In this document: piece by piece, positions 12,079 through 24,008 of the stretch
Numbering within the stretch: position 1 is the first letter of the stretch
How the letters are laid out: each line of letters opens with the position of its first letter
Origin: Gossypium raimondii
Taxonomy: Eukaryota; Streptophyta; Magnoliopsida; Malvales; Malvaceae
Assembly (NCBI RefSeq): GCF_025698545.1
Contig: NC_068567.1
Coordinates: 496,001-560,000 of the forward strand
Length of the DNA: 64,000 nt
Direction: 5' to 3'
Translations under genes and position numbers: made by a program
Notes under the pieces: generated by a model
The model's database searches: none
What the model was told of the DNA's origin: nothing
The model's input: the letters and a program-made list of their open reading frames with translations, nothing else

Positions 12079-13926
12079 ATGGAGGGGTCTAACAATTATG
12101 GCCACCAACATCCCCTGCTTCTTATCTTGAATCAAGATCAGCTGCTGAATGTAGCTAAGTGCTCAAGGTGTCGCGACAAGGTGTCAACTCCATGTTTTGG
12201 CTGTGCCGAGGATTGTGGGTTTTACCTTCACAAGGTATGCGCTGAGGCACCTTTGGAGCTTCATCACCCTTTTCATCCTGATCATCCTCTTCTTCTTATG
12301 CAAAATGCACTTTATTCATCTGGAATGTACATTTGCAATTTTTGCAATAAATCTGGTCGCAAGTCTGTTTATCGCTGCTCTACTTGTGAATTGGACTTTC
12401 ATATTAAATGTGCTTTGTTTACATTTAATATTGCTGAGAATAATTTGAAAGAGCTTGACCATGTTGCCCTTCAAGTTGAAGAACTTGAAGATGATAGTAA
12501 GTGCTTCGGGTGTCGGGAACCATTAGCAAAGTATACACACTTTTCTCCTAACTGTGGATTTAATTTACATGAGAAATGCGCTGAGCTTCCCTTCAAACTG
12601 AATCTTGTGTGCCATCGCGAACATCCTCTTGTTCTACAATTTAATAGCCAACGGCTCTCTTGCAAGATATGCAGAGAAATCAATGTAGAAGCTATAGGAT
12701 TTGTTTATGGTTGTTCTCCTTGTACGTTTGTTGTTCACATTGAATGTGCATCGCAATCACCATTGCAAGTTATTAAGAGTACAAATCATGAACATCCATT
12801 TACCTTGTTTAACGGTCACCAACATCCCCTGTTTCTTATGTTAAATCAAGAGCAGCTGATGGACAATCAAAGGGGTGTAACTGATTGCTCGAGGTGTGGG
12901 GAGAAGGTGTCTGCTCCATGTTTTTGCTGTGCGGAGCACTGTGGGTTTTATCTTCATAAGGTATGTGCCAAGGCACCTTTGGAGCTTAATCACCCTTTTC
13001 ATCTCAACCATCCTCTTCTTATGCAAAATGCACCTTATTCATCTGGAATGTACATTTGCAATTTTTGCAATAAATCTGGTCACAAGTCTGTTTATCGCTG
13101 CTCTACTTGTGAATTGGACTTTCATATTAAATGTGATTTGTTTACATTTAATATTGCTGAGAATAATTTGAAAGAGCTTGACCATGTTGCCCTTCAAGAT
13201 GAAACACTTGAAGATGATAGTAAGTGCTTTGGGTGTTGGGAACCATTAGCAAAGTATACACACTTTTCTCCGGACTGTGGATTTAATTTACATGACAAAT
13301 GCGCCGAGCTTTCTTTCAAACTGAATCTTGAGTGCCATCGCGAACATCCTCTTGTTCTACAATTTTATAGCGAACAACTCTCTTGCAAGATATGCTGCCA
13401 GGAAACAAGGCGAATAGGATTTTTTTATGGTTGTTCTCCCTGTAAGTCTGTTGTTCACATTGAATGTGCATCACAATCACCATTACAAGTTATTAAGAGT
13501 ACAAATCATGAACATCCATTTACCTTGTTTAACGGGCACCAACATCCCCTGTTTCTTATGTTGAATCAAGAGCAGCTGATGGATAATCAAAGGGGTGTAA
13601 CTGATTGCTCGAGGTGTGGGGAGAAGGTGTCTGCTCCATGTTTTTTCTGTGCAGAGCACTGTGGGTTTTATCTTCATAAGGTATGTGCCGAGGCACCTTT
13701 GGAGCTTAATCATCCCTTTCATCTCAACCATCCTCTTCTTATGCAAAATGCACCTTATTCATCTGGAATGTACATTTGCAATTTCTGCAATAAATCTGGT
13801 CACAAGTCTGTTTATCGCTGCTCTTCTTGTGAATTGAACTTTCATATTAAATGTGCTTTGTTTACATTTAATATTGCTGAGAATAATTTGAAAGAGCTTG
13901 AGCATGTTGCCCTTCAATATGAATAA
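12079..13926 (+). pseudogene. DC1 domain protein copy 3, N-terminal part, truncated
   Basis: The ATG at 12079 (MEGSNNYGHQHPLLL) matches the other DC1 starts. The 615-residue frame contains three tandem copies of a ~240-aa module, each starting GHQHPL and holding four zinc motifs (CSRC...CCAEHCGFYLHKVC, CNFC...YRCSTCELDFHIKC, CFGC...CGFNLHEKC, CKIC...YGCSPC...HIEC). The second and third start exactly 720 nt apart. The frame stops at GAA-TAA, where DC1 homology ends and AT-rich DNA begins; about 360 codons of core are missing before homology resumes at 14910. The product could still be a shortened DC1 protein, so 'pseudogene' is a judgement. Confidence 0.75.
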
Positions 13927-14909
13927 TAGTTTAAATTATATTAAATTGTTATTTATAGATTCAATATCTTTAAATATAAAAATCATTATATTGAAATAAA
14001 TTAGACATAAAATGATCTAGCATCTAATCATGAGATCTATTGAAATAAATTAATGTCGATTCAATACATATATGTTGAATCAAATTACACTGATAATTAC
14101 ATATAATATAAATTTAATATGAATCAAAATTACAAACTTATGATTTCGAATCAACAATCAAATTATTAAATATCATTAAGTAGTTCATATTAGTCAAATC
14201 GAATTTAAATATAATTGATCAATTTAATTAGTAATGGTTATAATTTTATTCAAATCAGTATCAAATTAATGTTTAACAGTTTATTACAAATTTAAAATTC
14301 ATAATGATTCAAATGTTATTCATTTCAATTGAAACAGTTTTGACATTAATTAATATATGATCAAATTAGTTAAATTTCAATCATTTTGACAATTCAAGTT
14401 CAGTAAAATTTCGTATCAAGTTTAACATTTGAAATTGTTAAGTCTCAATTCAAATTTTAATTCAATTTCATTGGATTTCAATTATATTTGTTTAATCATT
14501 TGTCTCAGTTATATTCAATTCACATTTTCAGTGTTCATATCGTTATACAATTTTGATTCAATTAATGGTATTGGATACTTTTATCAATCTTTGATTTATA
14601 ATTAATCAATTTGTTCGATTATTTATTATAAATCAGTTTATAATTTTTGGAATTAATCAGTTGAACTATATAGAATCAGTTTGATATATTTCAAATAAAT
14701 GTATCGATTTCATACTTATCGGTTATAGTTTACCGTAGATTATTGAATCAATTATTTGATAACATTAGTATATTTGATCTTATTGATAATTATATTTTAA
14801 ATAAACTTTCAAATTTAGATCAATTTCGTATATCTCATTAAAATAAATGATTATTATCTAACATCTATAGATACTTTAACTATTATAAATACATTACGTT
14901 CTTAAATAT
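13927..14909. other. AT-rich block replacing the core of DC1 copy 3
   Basis: Nearly 1 kb of very AT-rich sequence with no open frame. Recurrent words such as TCAAATT, GATTCAAT, TTCATAT and ATCAATTT loosely resemble the ~120-bp repeat arrays nearby, but no clear period is visible. No terminal repeats or target duplication were found. Confidence 0.5.
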
Positions 14910-15503
14910 TTTGCTTATGAATGTTGTGGATGTGAGGAAAAAATATGTCTCCGATGTGTGATTGCTTTTACTCCTGGTGCTCGAACATGTTTGAAACATG
15001 AACACCCCCTCTTTTACTACACAAAGCACAATGGGAAATGCAATGCTTGTGGTACGATTACACAGGCGGCATTTTGTTGTAAGGATTGCAATTTTGTGCT
15101 ACATCTTGAATGTTTTTCACTTCCAATTACAGCTCGTCACAAATGCGATGAGCATCTTCTTTCACTCACTGATCATGATGATAACAGTTATTCAGAACAT
15201 CATCATTGTGATATCTGTGAAGAAAGTCGAGATCCAAATCGTTGGTTTTATAATTGTTCAACATGTGATACTTCTGCTCATGTTTATTGTGTTCTTGAAC
15301 AATATCCATTCCTCAAACTCAGGAGCATTCATGAAGGAAATTATCATCCACACCCACTCACCATTGTGAAGAAGAATTATTACTACCCAGATTGTGATGA
15401 ATGCGGTAAGCCTTGTGAAAGTGTGGCTCTTGAATGCCCAAAGTCGGAATGCAAATATATTGTCCACTGGAATTGTGTAGTAGGCATTTCTCTATGGGGT
15501 TGA
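14910..15503 (+). pseudogene. DC1 copy 3, C-terminal fragment
   Basis: Homology to the DC1 core resumes in frame at FAYECCGCEEKICLRC and runs to the usual end (198 codons, TGA 15501-15503), covering the last three modules (CNAC...HLEC, CDIC...HVYC, CDEC...HWNC). It has no start region of its own. Past the stop the usual donor GGTTGGTGAGT reads GGTTGATGAGT, so the tail-exon splice site is lost, although the hydrophobic tail frame (WKMGLLVILVIVVTVIWFF, about 15585-15640) remains readable. Confidence 0.75.
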
Positions 15504-15879
15504 TGAGTGTGGTACAAGCGGCAATTCAGATGTCATCATATTTGAAACCAGCCATTTCATTTGCAGGAAAACTCAAGACTGGAAAATGGGGTTACTTGTG
15601 ATATTAGTTATCGTTGTAACTGTAATTTGGTTTTTCCGACTTTTTAAGTTTTAAATAAATGTCATGTAAAAATCTGGAGCTGAAACTTGTAAGGTTTGAT
15701 TGTTGATTTTAGAATTTCTTATAAGTTGGGAGTGTGATTGTGCTTACAATAATAAAAGCGTTGCTTCTCTTTGTTTTCTTATATAAGCTTTTTCTGAAAT
15801 TATTTCTCCGTTGCTGTAATAAAATTAGGTTTGACGTTTAGCGCTCTATGTATTTGATAAAGTAAGAAGGACCTGTCTC

Positions 15880-16245
15880 TGTTGGAACTTTCAGCAAAAC
15901 AAGAGCAGAATCGAATGAAAGCAAAAAGAAGAAAACTGAAAAAAAAAACTCAGCAAAAGAATTGTAACTGAAAGTCATCAAATTTTTTCATTCAAATTTG
16001 AATATATGAAGGTTACAAAAAATGTTTGACAGTTACCTACTAACTTAACTGCCCTTACTTAACACATATTAAAATAATGCAAGTTGATTACAAAAGAAAG
16101 CTGGCATACCAGCTATTACATCAGTCAATCTTTCCTACTAACTTAGCTAACTCATTACAAAGATTTAGACTAAGTTCCATAGGAACAAAACATTCAAAAA
16201 GTAATTCTATAACTGAACCAATTCCATTTCTTTGCTACAAAACAG
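15880..16245. mobile_element. Truncated copia-type LTR
   Basis: The sequence starts TGTTGGAACTTTCAGC and is similar in layout and wording to the solo LTR at 17798-18230 (for example TTGTAACTGAA, CATCAAATTTT, ACAGTTACCTA, CAGCTATTACATCA, ACATAGGAACAAAA-like phrases). Near 16245 it passes directly into the ~120-bp repeat, so its 3' end is missing. Confidence 0.55.
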
Positions 16246-16249
16246 TCAA

Positions 16250-16545
16250 ATCAAGTTTAAAATTTCCAAATCATTTTGGTTTAGGTTAGTTTCAGGTTCA
16301 AATCAATTTCGGATTTGATCATTTTGGGTTCATATAGAATGGTGTAGGATTATTTTTTAATCAAATTGGGTTTCAAAATTTTTAGATCATTTTTGTTCGA
16401 GTTAATTCCCGGTTCAAATTAAATTCGATTTCAGATCATTTCGAGCTCATATTTAACCGTGTTGGATTATTTTTTTTAATCAAATCAAACCATATATAAT
16501 TTGTATTCAATTTGATAAAATCGAATTTCTAAATTCAAATCAAAT
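16250..16545. repeat. AT-rich tandem repeat, ~120-bp period (array 3, short)
   Basis: About two and a half units of the repeat seen at 2395, 10200 and 28930. It is followed by a DC1 leader rather than by a reductase gene. Confidence 0.75.
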
Positions 16546-16778
16546 AACATGCAAACATGAAAATGTTATTTACAAATATTGGGCTGCGGGTTATGGGATC
16601 CCACTTGTTTATGTGTGCCCTGTTCTTTATGTTTTGGTGGCAGCAAACTATAAGCGACCCTCTGCCTCTGCCACCTCCTGAATCATTATCTGTCTTCACT
16701 TGTATTATTGTTTTCCCATTGACACTTTGCTCCCAAAATCAAGCTTTTCCTTTATTTATATTGCTTGGGGAAGCAAAA

Positions 16779-16874
16779 ATGGAGGGGTCTAACAATTATG
16801 GCCACCAACACCCCCTGCTTCTTATCTTGAATGAAGATCAGCTGCATCTACATTTAGGTTTGGGATATGTTTGA
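16779..16874 (+). pseudogene. DC1 start fragment
   Basis: The leader (about 16630-16778) and the first ~23 codons (MEGSNNYGHQHPLLLILNED) are those of an intact DC1 gene. Homology ends at about 16847, and the frame stops at 16874 within unrelated sequence. The frame also extends upstream to an ATG at 16557. Confidence 0.75.
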
Positions 16875-17790
16875 AGAGAAGGAAGTGTGATTTGACAGTT
16901 TTACTGCATATTCTGTTATAGCGGTTTTACCGCATTACTATATAAATGTCACCTCAGCTGCATATTTCTATTTGAGTGGCTTCGACTCACTATTATGGTG
17001 TGTAGGGTGGATGGGCTACCATAGTCCTTTGTGGTGTGCAGAGTGGATCGGTCTACCATAGCCCAATTGTGGTGTGTAGGGTGGTCGGGGTGGTTTTTGA
17101 TTGGTTGGGTGGGAAATTTTGGTTTGTTGCATATTTTACATATCTGATTCTATGTCTATCTATATTAATGTTGGGATATGTGTGATAGGTTAATGTAATT
17201 GCATTATGTATGTTAGTGGAGACTTCGTATATTTGGTTACCGATTTTAAATTCTAGTATGACATCTGTATTTACTTTTTCTGAAACTATTTTTGTTTCGT
17301 TACATCATCATTTGCCTTTTGCCTAAGTTTCAGCCTCACATTGAGTTCCTGTAGCTCATCCCTTTTAGTTTCTTCCATTTAGGTATTTCGCAAGGTTAGT
17401 TTGTGGACTCGGCAGATTGAAGGTCTCAAAAGGGGTTTTTGTGTGTGTGTTGGTTTGATTTAAATAAGATTTCCATAAGATTAGTATGGTGATTTGTAAT
17501 CAATTTGTAAGGCGATTATATAAACTGCGGCATGGGTTATGGCTACTTGATTTGGTTTTAAAATATTCGATGCCACACATGGATTTAATTTCATCACATG
17601 TTATTATTCATTTTGTAAACATACGATTTTTAAGGTATTAATCTATGGGTTTTTCGACTAAAAGACATCAAAATTTGCTGTTGCAATTCCGCTTTGAAAT
17701 TTCAGTTTTTCTCAAAACTACTACTCTGTTTTGATTGCAAAATTAGTACGAAAATAGTAACTTGTTTTTGAACTGGTTTGAAGTGATAAC
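16850..17790. mobile_element. Probable Ty3/gypsy LTR-like fragment
   Basis: This non-coding block interrupts the DC1 fragment. It has three degenerate ~40-bp repeats of GGTGTGTAGGGTGGATGGGC and CTACCATAG (about 16995-17095), and a segment near 17330-17400 (TGAGTTCCTGTAGCTCATCC, then TTAGGT) that resembles plant gypsy LTR leader regions. Ends and target duplication were not found. Confidence 0.35.
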
Positions 17791-17797
17791 ATGGTTT

Positions 17798-18230
17798 TGT
17801 TGGAGCTTTAGCAGTAAACAAAGGCAAAAACAGCAAAACAAAAGTAAAAAACAATGGCAAGAATTGTAACTGAAGAAAATCATCCAAATTTTCATTCAAA
17901 AATTGAAATATATGAGAGTTACAATGTTAATTCGACAGTTACCTAATGGCATAACTTCCCCCACTAGTATAAGACTAATGCTAACTTAAGTTACACACAA
18001 AATAAGCAGACATATCAGCTATTACATCAATTCAAATCAAACCATATCCTACTAACTTTGTAAACAAATTACAAGTTGACTAGCCTAAGTTACATAGGAA
18101 CAAAATAAACAAGACAGTTGGCTACATTTGGTTCAGCTCCAATGCTGCACTTCAAAATCGAGCTGCAACTGCTGGTCTTGTTGTAGACTTGCTGCTGGTC
18201 TTTTGTTGCAGTGCAGGCCAATGCTTAACA
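17798..18230. mobile_element. Solo copia-type LTR with target duplication
   Basis: A 433-bp sequence starts TGTTGGAGCT and ends GCTTAACA (TG...CA), and is flanked by the 5-bp direct repeat GGTTT (17793-17797 and 18231-18235). No internal region is present. This is the signature of LTR-LTR recombination of an integrated element. Confidence 0.75.
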
Positions 18231-18411
18231 GGTTTAATGTAATTAAATCTTATTTACGGTTTCAATAAGTTGCAAGAGAAAAAGATTTTCGAAAAGAGTT
18301 CCTGTGTTTAAAACAGTAATTTTGTTTTGAGCTATTTCGATGAACAATGTGACCTCTGGAATTCAGTCAAAATTTTTGGGCCAAGTTTTGGCGCATTACA
18401 ATTCATCAACC

Positions 18412-18767
18412 TACATTTGCCTGTTTTTTTTGCGATAAAAGCAGTACTGAGTTTGTTTATCATTGCGCTTATGAATTGAACTTGCATATTAAAAGTGCTT
18501 TATTAAAACTCAACTTGAAAGAGATTGAGTGTGTTGCCCTTCAGCATCCATTAATTTCCACTAAAAATGACGATGAACTTAAACATGCTGTTAACTGCTT
18601 TGGGTGTTGAGAACCATTAACAAAATATACATACTTTTCTTTTGATTGTGAATTTAATTTACATAAGAAATGTGCTGAGCTACCTCTGGAGATGAGTCAT
18701 ATGTGCCATACACAACATCCTCTGGTTTTGCAATTCGATAGCCAACGACTCCTTGCAAGTATTTTAG
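18412..18767 (+). pseudogene. DC1 fragment (diverged, two modules)
   Basis: The remnant matches CNFC...YRCSSCELDFHIKCAL...NLKELEHVALQHPLIPT and CFGCREPLAKYTHFSP through LVLQFNSERL, with several in-frame stops and indels. Its second half is the same diverged fragment as 10947-11127. Confidence 0.7.
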
Positions 18768-19005
18768 GCTAAAATGAAACACCAATCAGGTTCTTATTGA
18801 TAGCCAAGGACAAAAGTTGGATTCTTTTGAGGCTGTTTCTACTGAATTGGTACATTTCTTTAGTAATACTCTTGACACTGGATAATAGGGTATGTTCTTT
18901 TTCTGTAGTAATAAGGCCTCGGGGCCAGATGGATATTCTGCTAAATTTTTTCAAGCTACTTGGGGTATAGCTGGGAAGGATTTCATGGAGGCTGTGAAGT
19001 TTTTT
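18768..19005 (+). mobile_element. LINE reverse transcriptase fragment, copy 2
   Basis: The translation reads CSNKASGPDGYSAKFFQATW followed by GIAGKDFMEA, the conserved RT motif of plant L1-type LINEs. It follows a stretch with the SFEAVSTELVHFFSNTLDT type linker. It is the longer version of the fragment at 11128-11325. Confidence 0.7.
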
Positions 19006-19102
19006 TTTTTTTTCTCAAGTACAAAGATGCTAAATTCTTTTTGATTCTAGTCATATTTGAAATCTGCGGCTTCTTTTGCCGGAAGACTCAAAATAGGAAA
19101 AC

Positions 19103-19593
19103 TGTTGGTGCAACAACAGAATCAAGCAGACTCAGCAAGTATCTTGTCGAGCAAGCCTCGAAACTTGCTGAGCAAACAAACAATTTCGAGTTAAAGAAAG
19201 AAGAGAATAAGCTGGGGAAATTTTTTGTGAATATTGATGAACAAAACTGATTTCATTCATACATAAAACAATGGCTTGAAGCCAGTACATAACTCAAGCA
19301 TAAGGCTTGTCAAAATCAACAAGTAATTACCTACCTCCACTAATTACATAGAAACTTGAAATCTTAGCTTGTAAACTTATACAAAACTGTGTTTACAGCT
19401 CATACATAAGCTAATTACATCAATCAGAAAGCTAACTTAGTTAGAAATGAACTAACACTCATTTCATCAACTAAATATAACAAAATGAACAAAATGAGCT
19501 TGCATCAGCAGCCCTTGCATCTGTTCCAGCTTTGCTTGGTCTTCATGGCCTGTATGGAATCGAGTGTTGGCTTCATGCTGACCAACTTCAACA
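19103..19593 (-). repeat. Copia 3' LTR (left on the plus strand)
   Basis: 491 bp. It differs from the other LTR only by three extra single bases (a C, a G and a T) in the stretch near 19212-19227; no substitutions were seen. The polypurine tract is immediately inside it (complement of 19594-19604). Confidence 0.93.
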
Positions 19594-22500
19594 CTCCTCC
19601 TTGGTTAGCATGGTGCAAACACCTAATTTTCTTCTTAAATGCTCAAACCTTGTGACATTAAGGGCTTTAGTCAAAATGTCTGCAAGCTGGTCCTCTGAAT
19701 TGCAGTGAATTAGCTTCACTTCCTGAGCTTGCTCCATTTCTCGAACAACATATAGCTTAATGCTAAAATGCTTTGTTCTTCCATGGAACACAGGATTTTT
19801 GGCAATTGCAACAGTAGATTGATTGTCACAGAAGATCTCTGTTGCTTCCCTTTGATCCATATTCAAATCAGCCAGGATTTTCCTAAGCCAAATGGCTTGG
19901 TTGACAGCACTTGCTGCTGCCACATACTCTGCTTCAGCAGTAGATTGTGCCACCAGACTTTGCTTCTTCGAGCTCCAGCAGAACATAGCTGAACCAAGGT
20001 TGAAAGCATACCCTGAGGTGCTTTTCATGTCATCTATCGATCCAGCCCAGTCACTATCAGTGTACCCAACTAGATTTAGATTTCCTTTCCTGCTGTACCT
20101 TAACCCATAGTCCAAAGTGCCTTTGACATATCTCGAGCACTCTCTTGGCGACTGAAATGCTTCTCATTGCAACAATGCAAGAACCTTGAGAGCAATCCTA
20201 CAAGATACATTATGTCCGGTCTAGTGGCAGTCAAGTATAGCAAACAACCAACTAGACTCCTGTAGGTAGTTTCACATACCTTCTCAAAATCTCCTTGGCT
20301 CGATAGTTTTTCTCCAACAGCAACAGGTGTTTTAGTTGGTTTGCTGTTTTGCATGGAGAACTTGGTCAGAATCTTTGTGGCAAAGCTCTTCTGACTTAAA
20401 AATATCCTATTCTGTGCTTGAGTCACCTCCATTCCAAGAAAATAGGACATCTCCCCAAGATCAGACATTTCAAACACCTCTTGCATCTTGGTCTTGAAAT
20501 TAACCAGCACTGCTCGATCTCCTCCTGTCACCAGCAGGTCATCAACATATAGGGACACAATGAGTTGTGTTTGTGTCCCTTGCTTCTTGACATACAGTGT
20601 TGGCTCACTCTTGCTTCGATTGAATCCCAGATCAGTCAAGTAGCCATCGATTCTGCTGTACCAGGCCCTTGGAGCCTGTTTTAAGCCATATAGGGCCTTC
20701 TTCAATTTGTAGACCATATGCTCTCTCCCAGCTATTTCAAACCCTTGTGGTTGTTCAACATAGATGTCTTCATCTAAAAAACCATTCAGAAAGGCTGATT
20801 TCACATCGAGTTGATGAATTTTCCATTCGAGCTGGGCTGCTAAGGCAATCAGCAGTCTGATGGTGTCGAGCCTGGCCACTGGTGCAAAGGTCTCCAGGTA
20901 GTCCAAGCCATACCTCTGACTGAACCCCTTGACAACCAACCTTGCTTTCAGTTTGTTCAAGGTTCCATCAGCATTCTGCTTGGCTTTGTACACCCATTTC
21001 ACCCCAATCACCTTCCTTTTGACTGGCCTTTCAACCAATTCCCAGGTCTGGTTCTTCTCAATCATGCTGATCTCCTCAGCCATTGCCTGCTTCCACTCTT
21101 GCTGAGCTTCAGCCTCTTCAAAGTTACTTGGTTCAGCTATGGCTATATGAGCCCTTTCATAAATCTCAGTCATTGATCTTGTTCCTCTGACTGGTTCATC
21201 ATCAATGTCCATTTCAGGAACACTTTGTTCGCTCGACTTGGTTTGTCAGAAGTTCTTGAAACTTCCTCAGTTCATGCCTTTCCAGCCCAACATGACCTTT
21301 CATCAAATACCACATCCCCGCCATCGACACTTTGTTTGTTGAAGGATCCAAGATCCTATAGCCCTTCTTAACAGTGCTGTAGCCCACCAGAAGACCAGGT
21401 CGAGCCCTTTCAGACAATTTGTCCCTTTTAACAGCAGGTACATGTGTGTAACATATGCATCCAAAGACCTTCAGATGAGCGTTGATGGCTTGAAGCCAAA
21501 CCAGCCTCGAATGGAGTCTTCGATCCAAAGCCTTGGTTGGAAGTCTATTTTGAATGTATGTTGCGGTGTTAAGCTTCGCCCATAGTGCTTTAGGCGATTC
21601 TTCGAATCATTAAGCACCGCCATATCCATTAAGCTCCTATTCTTCCTTTCACTTACACCATTACGTTGAGGTGTATAAGTGTTGGTAAGTGGTGTTTGAT
21701 GCCCGCCTTATCACGAAGGCTTGGAACCGAAATGAGGTGTACTCGGTCCCATTATCGACCTTATGGTCTTCACTTATGACTGTTTCATCTCAGCAGCAGC
21801 TTTAAACTTCCAAAACACAAGTGGCCACTTCGATTTCTTTTAAGAAGTAAAGCCAGAATATCTAGAGAAATCATCAATAAACAAGATGAAATACTGTTTC
21901 CACTTAGTGACTCGATCCTCATAGGGCCACACACATCGTGTGCACCAGTTGGAGTTTTCAGAGGCTCTCCGGGCTTGATTCATGGGAAATGGCAATCGGC
22001 TGCTTTTCCTAGTCGACACACTTCACACACATCATCATGGTCCACCGAGTTGATGAAGTTTTCAGCCAGTCTTCTCGACCATTCGCCATCGATCCGAAGT
22101 TGGCATGTCCCACCTTTGATGCCACAACTTAGATTCATCCGATGTGGTGTGTAGGCAATGTCGACTTCTTTGTCCATCAACCACAAAGCTCTTATCACCA
22201 TAGGGATCGCCATCGCTTTGGATCCACTTGGATCACCGATTTGCATCGCTTGTCCTTGAACACCACAGAGTAACCTTTCTCCAAAGAATTGAGCTATCTT
22301 TGAGTAGGTTTCACAATTTCGTGCACCAGAGCACATTTGAGATCATTTTGGCACTGTGGAGTGCATATCAAGACATCACCTTTGCCTTCACTTGAATAAA
22401 GTGCCCATTACCAATTTTGACTTTGGTTCTACAGTTTCGTCTAAAACTTGAAGATTGCAGCATCGGTGTCATGTGATTGGTGCATCCATCGTCTAGGAGC

Positions 22501-23469
22501 CAACCAGATGAGAGCCTTTCTGAGCAAATGAGCATGACACAAGAAAGACTTGCTCCTCTTGGTCACTTGTCCTCCTTAGCTACTCGAGCCTCGGCTTTCA
22601 TCTGTTGAGACCGGTTCATCTTGATTTGGTCTTGCTCTTGCAAACTCTCTCAACATGACCCTTCTTCTTACAATGTTGACACAAAGATCCGGATTGAACC
22701 AAGATTTTTCTTCCGGATGACCACCCTTCGCAGTGCTTGCAAGTTTGACCTTCTCTTCTCGCAAAGATCATTCTTTGGCTTGTCTCTCCGTGCCTTCTTG
22801 CCTTTGTAGGCGATTTGTCCTTGCTCGAAAGGCACCTTCTTGATGCTCTTCCAGTCTACTTGCTCTCCTCTGCTCTTGAGCATATAGAGCATTGATCAAC
22901 TCAGTCAGGGAAATGGTGGACAGATCCCTTGAGTCCTCGAGAGATGAGATTTTTGCCTCATACCTCTCAGGCAGAGTTGCTATTACTTTCTCCACTATCC
23001 TAGCTTCATTAAACTACTCTCCAAGGAGCCTGACGCTATTAACCACAGCCATAATCCTGTCAGAATATTGCTTGACAGTTTCTTCTTCCTTCATCTTTAA
23101 ATTCTCGAAATCTCTCCTCAAATTCAGTAACTGTTGCTGCCTTGTCCTCTCTGTCCCTTGAAACTCTTCTTGCAACTTATCCCAGGCCTGTTTTGGTGAT
23201 TCACAGGCCATAATCCTTGTGAAAATCACATCTGACACTAAGTTCTGAATGCAAGACATGGCCTTGTGCCTCTTGGTCCTCTCATCAGCATGCTGCCTGA
23301 TCTGAGCCACTGTTGGATTGCCTCTAAGTGGTTCGGTTCAACATCCTGAGTTGACCACCTCCCACAGATCATAAGCCTGCAGGTAAGTCTTCATTTTGAC
23401 CACCCATATGTGATAGCCTTCTCCATTGAATACTTGAGGTGCAGCTGGTGAAAAGCTTGATGAAGCCAT
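19594..23469 (-). pseudogene. Copia gag-pol, multiply frameshifted
   Basis: Gag begins at ATG 23467-23469 (MASSSFSPAAPQVFNGEGYH), 46 nt past the primer-binding site, and continues through blocks at 23310-23014 and 22995-22576, with a Cys/His knuckle region near 22620-22700. A pre-integrase zinc segment (HDDVCEVCRLGKAADCHF) lies at 22040-21980. Integrase and the downstream linker are in broken frames to 21214. RT (21212-20100) carries the YVDDLL catalytic motif (about 20524-20556). RNase H and the C-terminus (20115-19588) contain QSTAEAEYVAA and LADILTKAL. At least six frame changes separate these blocks, with none of the frame readable for long between 21540 and 21980. Substitution decay is otherwise light, so assembly error or a non-autonomous master copy are both possible. 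Confidence 0.9.
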
Positions 23470-23515
23470 GGATTTGTATAACAGGTCCCTTAAGAAATAA
23501 GCTCTAGATACCAAT

Positions 23516-24003
23516 TGTTGGTGCAACAACAGAATCAAGCAGACTCAGCAAGTATCTTGTCGAGCAAGCCTCGAAACTTGCTGAGCAAACAAACAATTTC
23601 GAGTTAAAGAAAGAAGAGAATAAGTGGGAAATTTTTGTGAATATTGATGAACAAAACTGATTTCATTCATACATAAAACAATGGCTTGAAGCCAGTACAT
23701 AACTCAAGCATAAGGCTTGTCAAAATCAACAAGTAATTACCTACCTCCACTAATTACATAGAAACTTGAAATCTTAGCTTGTAAACTTATACAAAACTGT
23801 GTTTACAGCTCATACATAAGCTAATTACATCAATCAGAAAGCTAACTTAGTTAGAAATGAACTAACACTCATTTCATCAACTAAATATAACAAAATGAAC
23901 AAAATGAGCTTGCATCAGCAGCCCTTGCATCTGTTCCAGCTTTGCTTGGTCTTCATGGCCTGTATGGAATCGAGTGTTGGCTTCATGCTGACCAACTTCA
24001 ACA
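23516..24003 (-). repeat. Copia 5' LTR (right on the plus strand)
   Basis: 488 bp, the partner of 19103-19593. As the element lies on the minus strand, this copy would carry the active promoter. Confidence 0.93.
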
Positions 24004-24008
24004 AAAAC

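Larger units (their letters stand above)
19098..24008 (-). mobile_element. Full-length Ty1/copia retrotransposon with target duplication
   Basis: The LTRs lie at 19103-19593 and 23516-24003, in direct orientation, both TGTTGG...CAACA. The flanking duplication AAAAC is at 19098-19102 and 24004-24008. On the minus strand the order is 5' LTR, primer-binding site (TTGGTATCTAGAGC, complement of about 23502-23515, resembling the initiator-Met tRNA site), gag, integrase, reverse transcriptase, RNase H, polypurine tract (AAGGAGGAG) and 3' LTR. Integrase before RT defines copia. The target is a DC1 tail remnant. Confidence 0.95.

Noticed and set aside
19768..20110. Plus-strand open frames inside the copia element
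   Set aside because: They are antisense shadows of the RNase H and RT coding regions.
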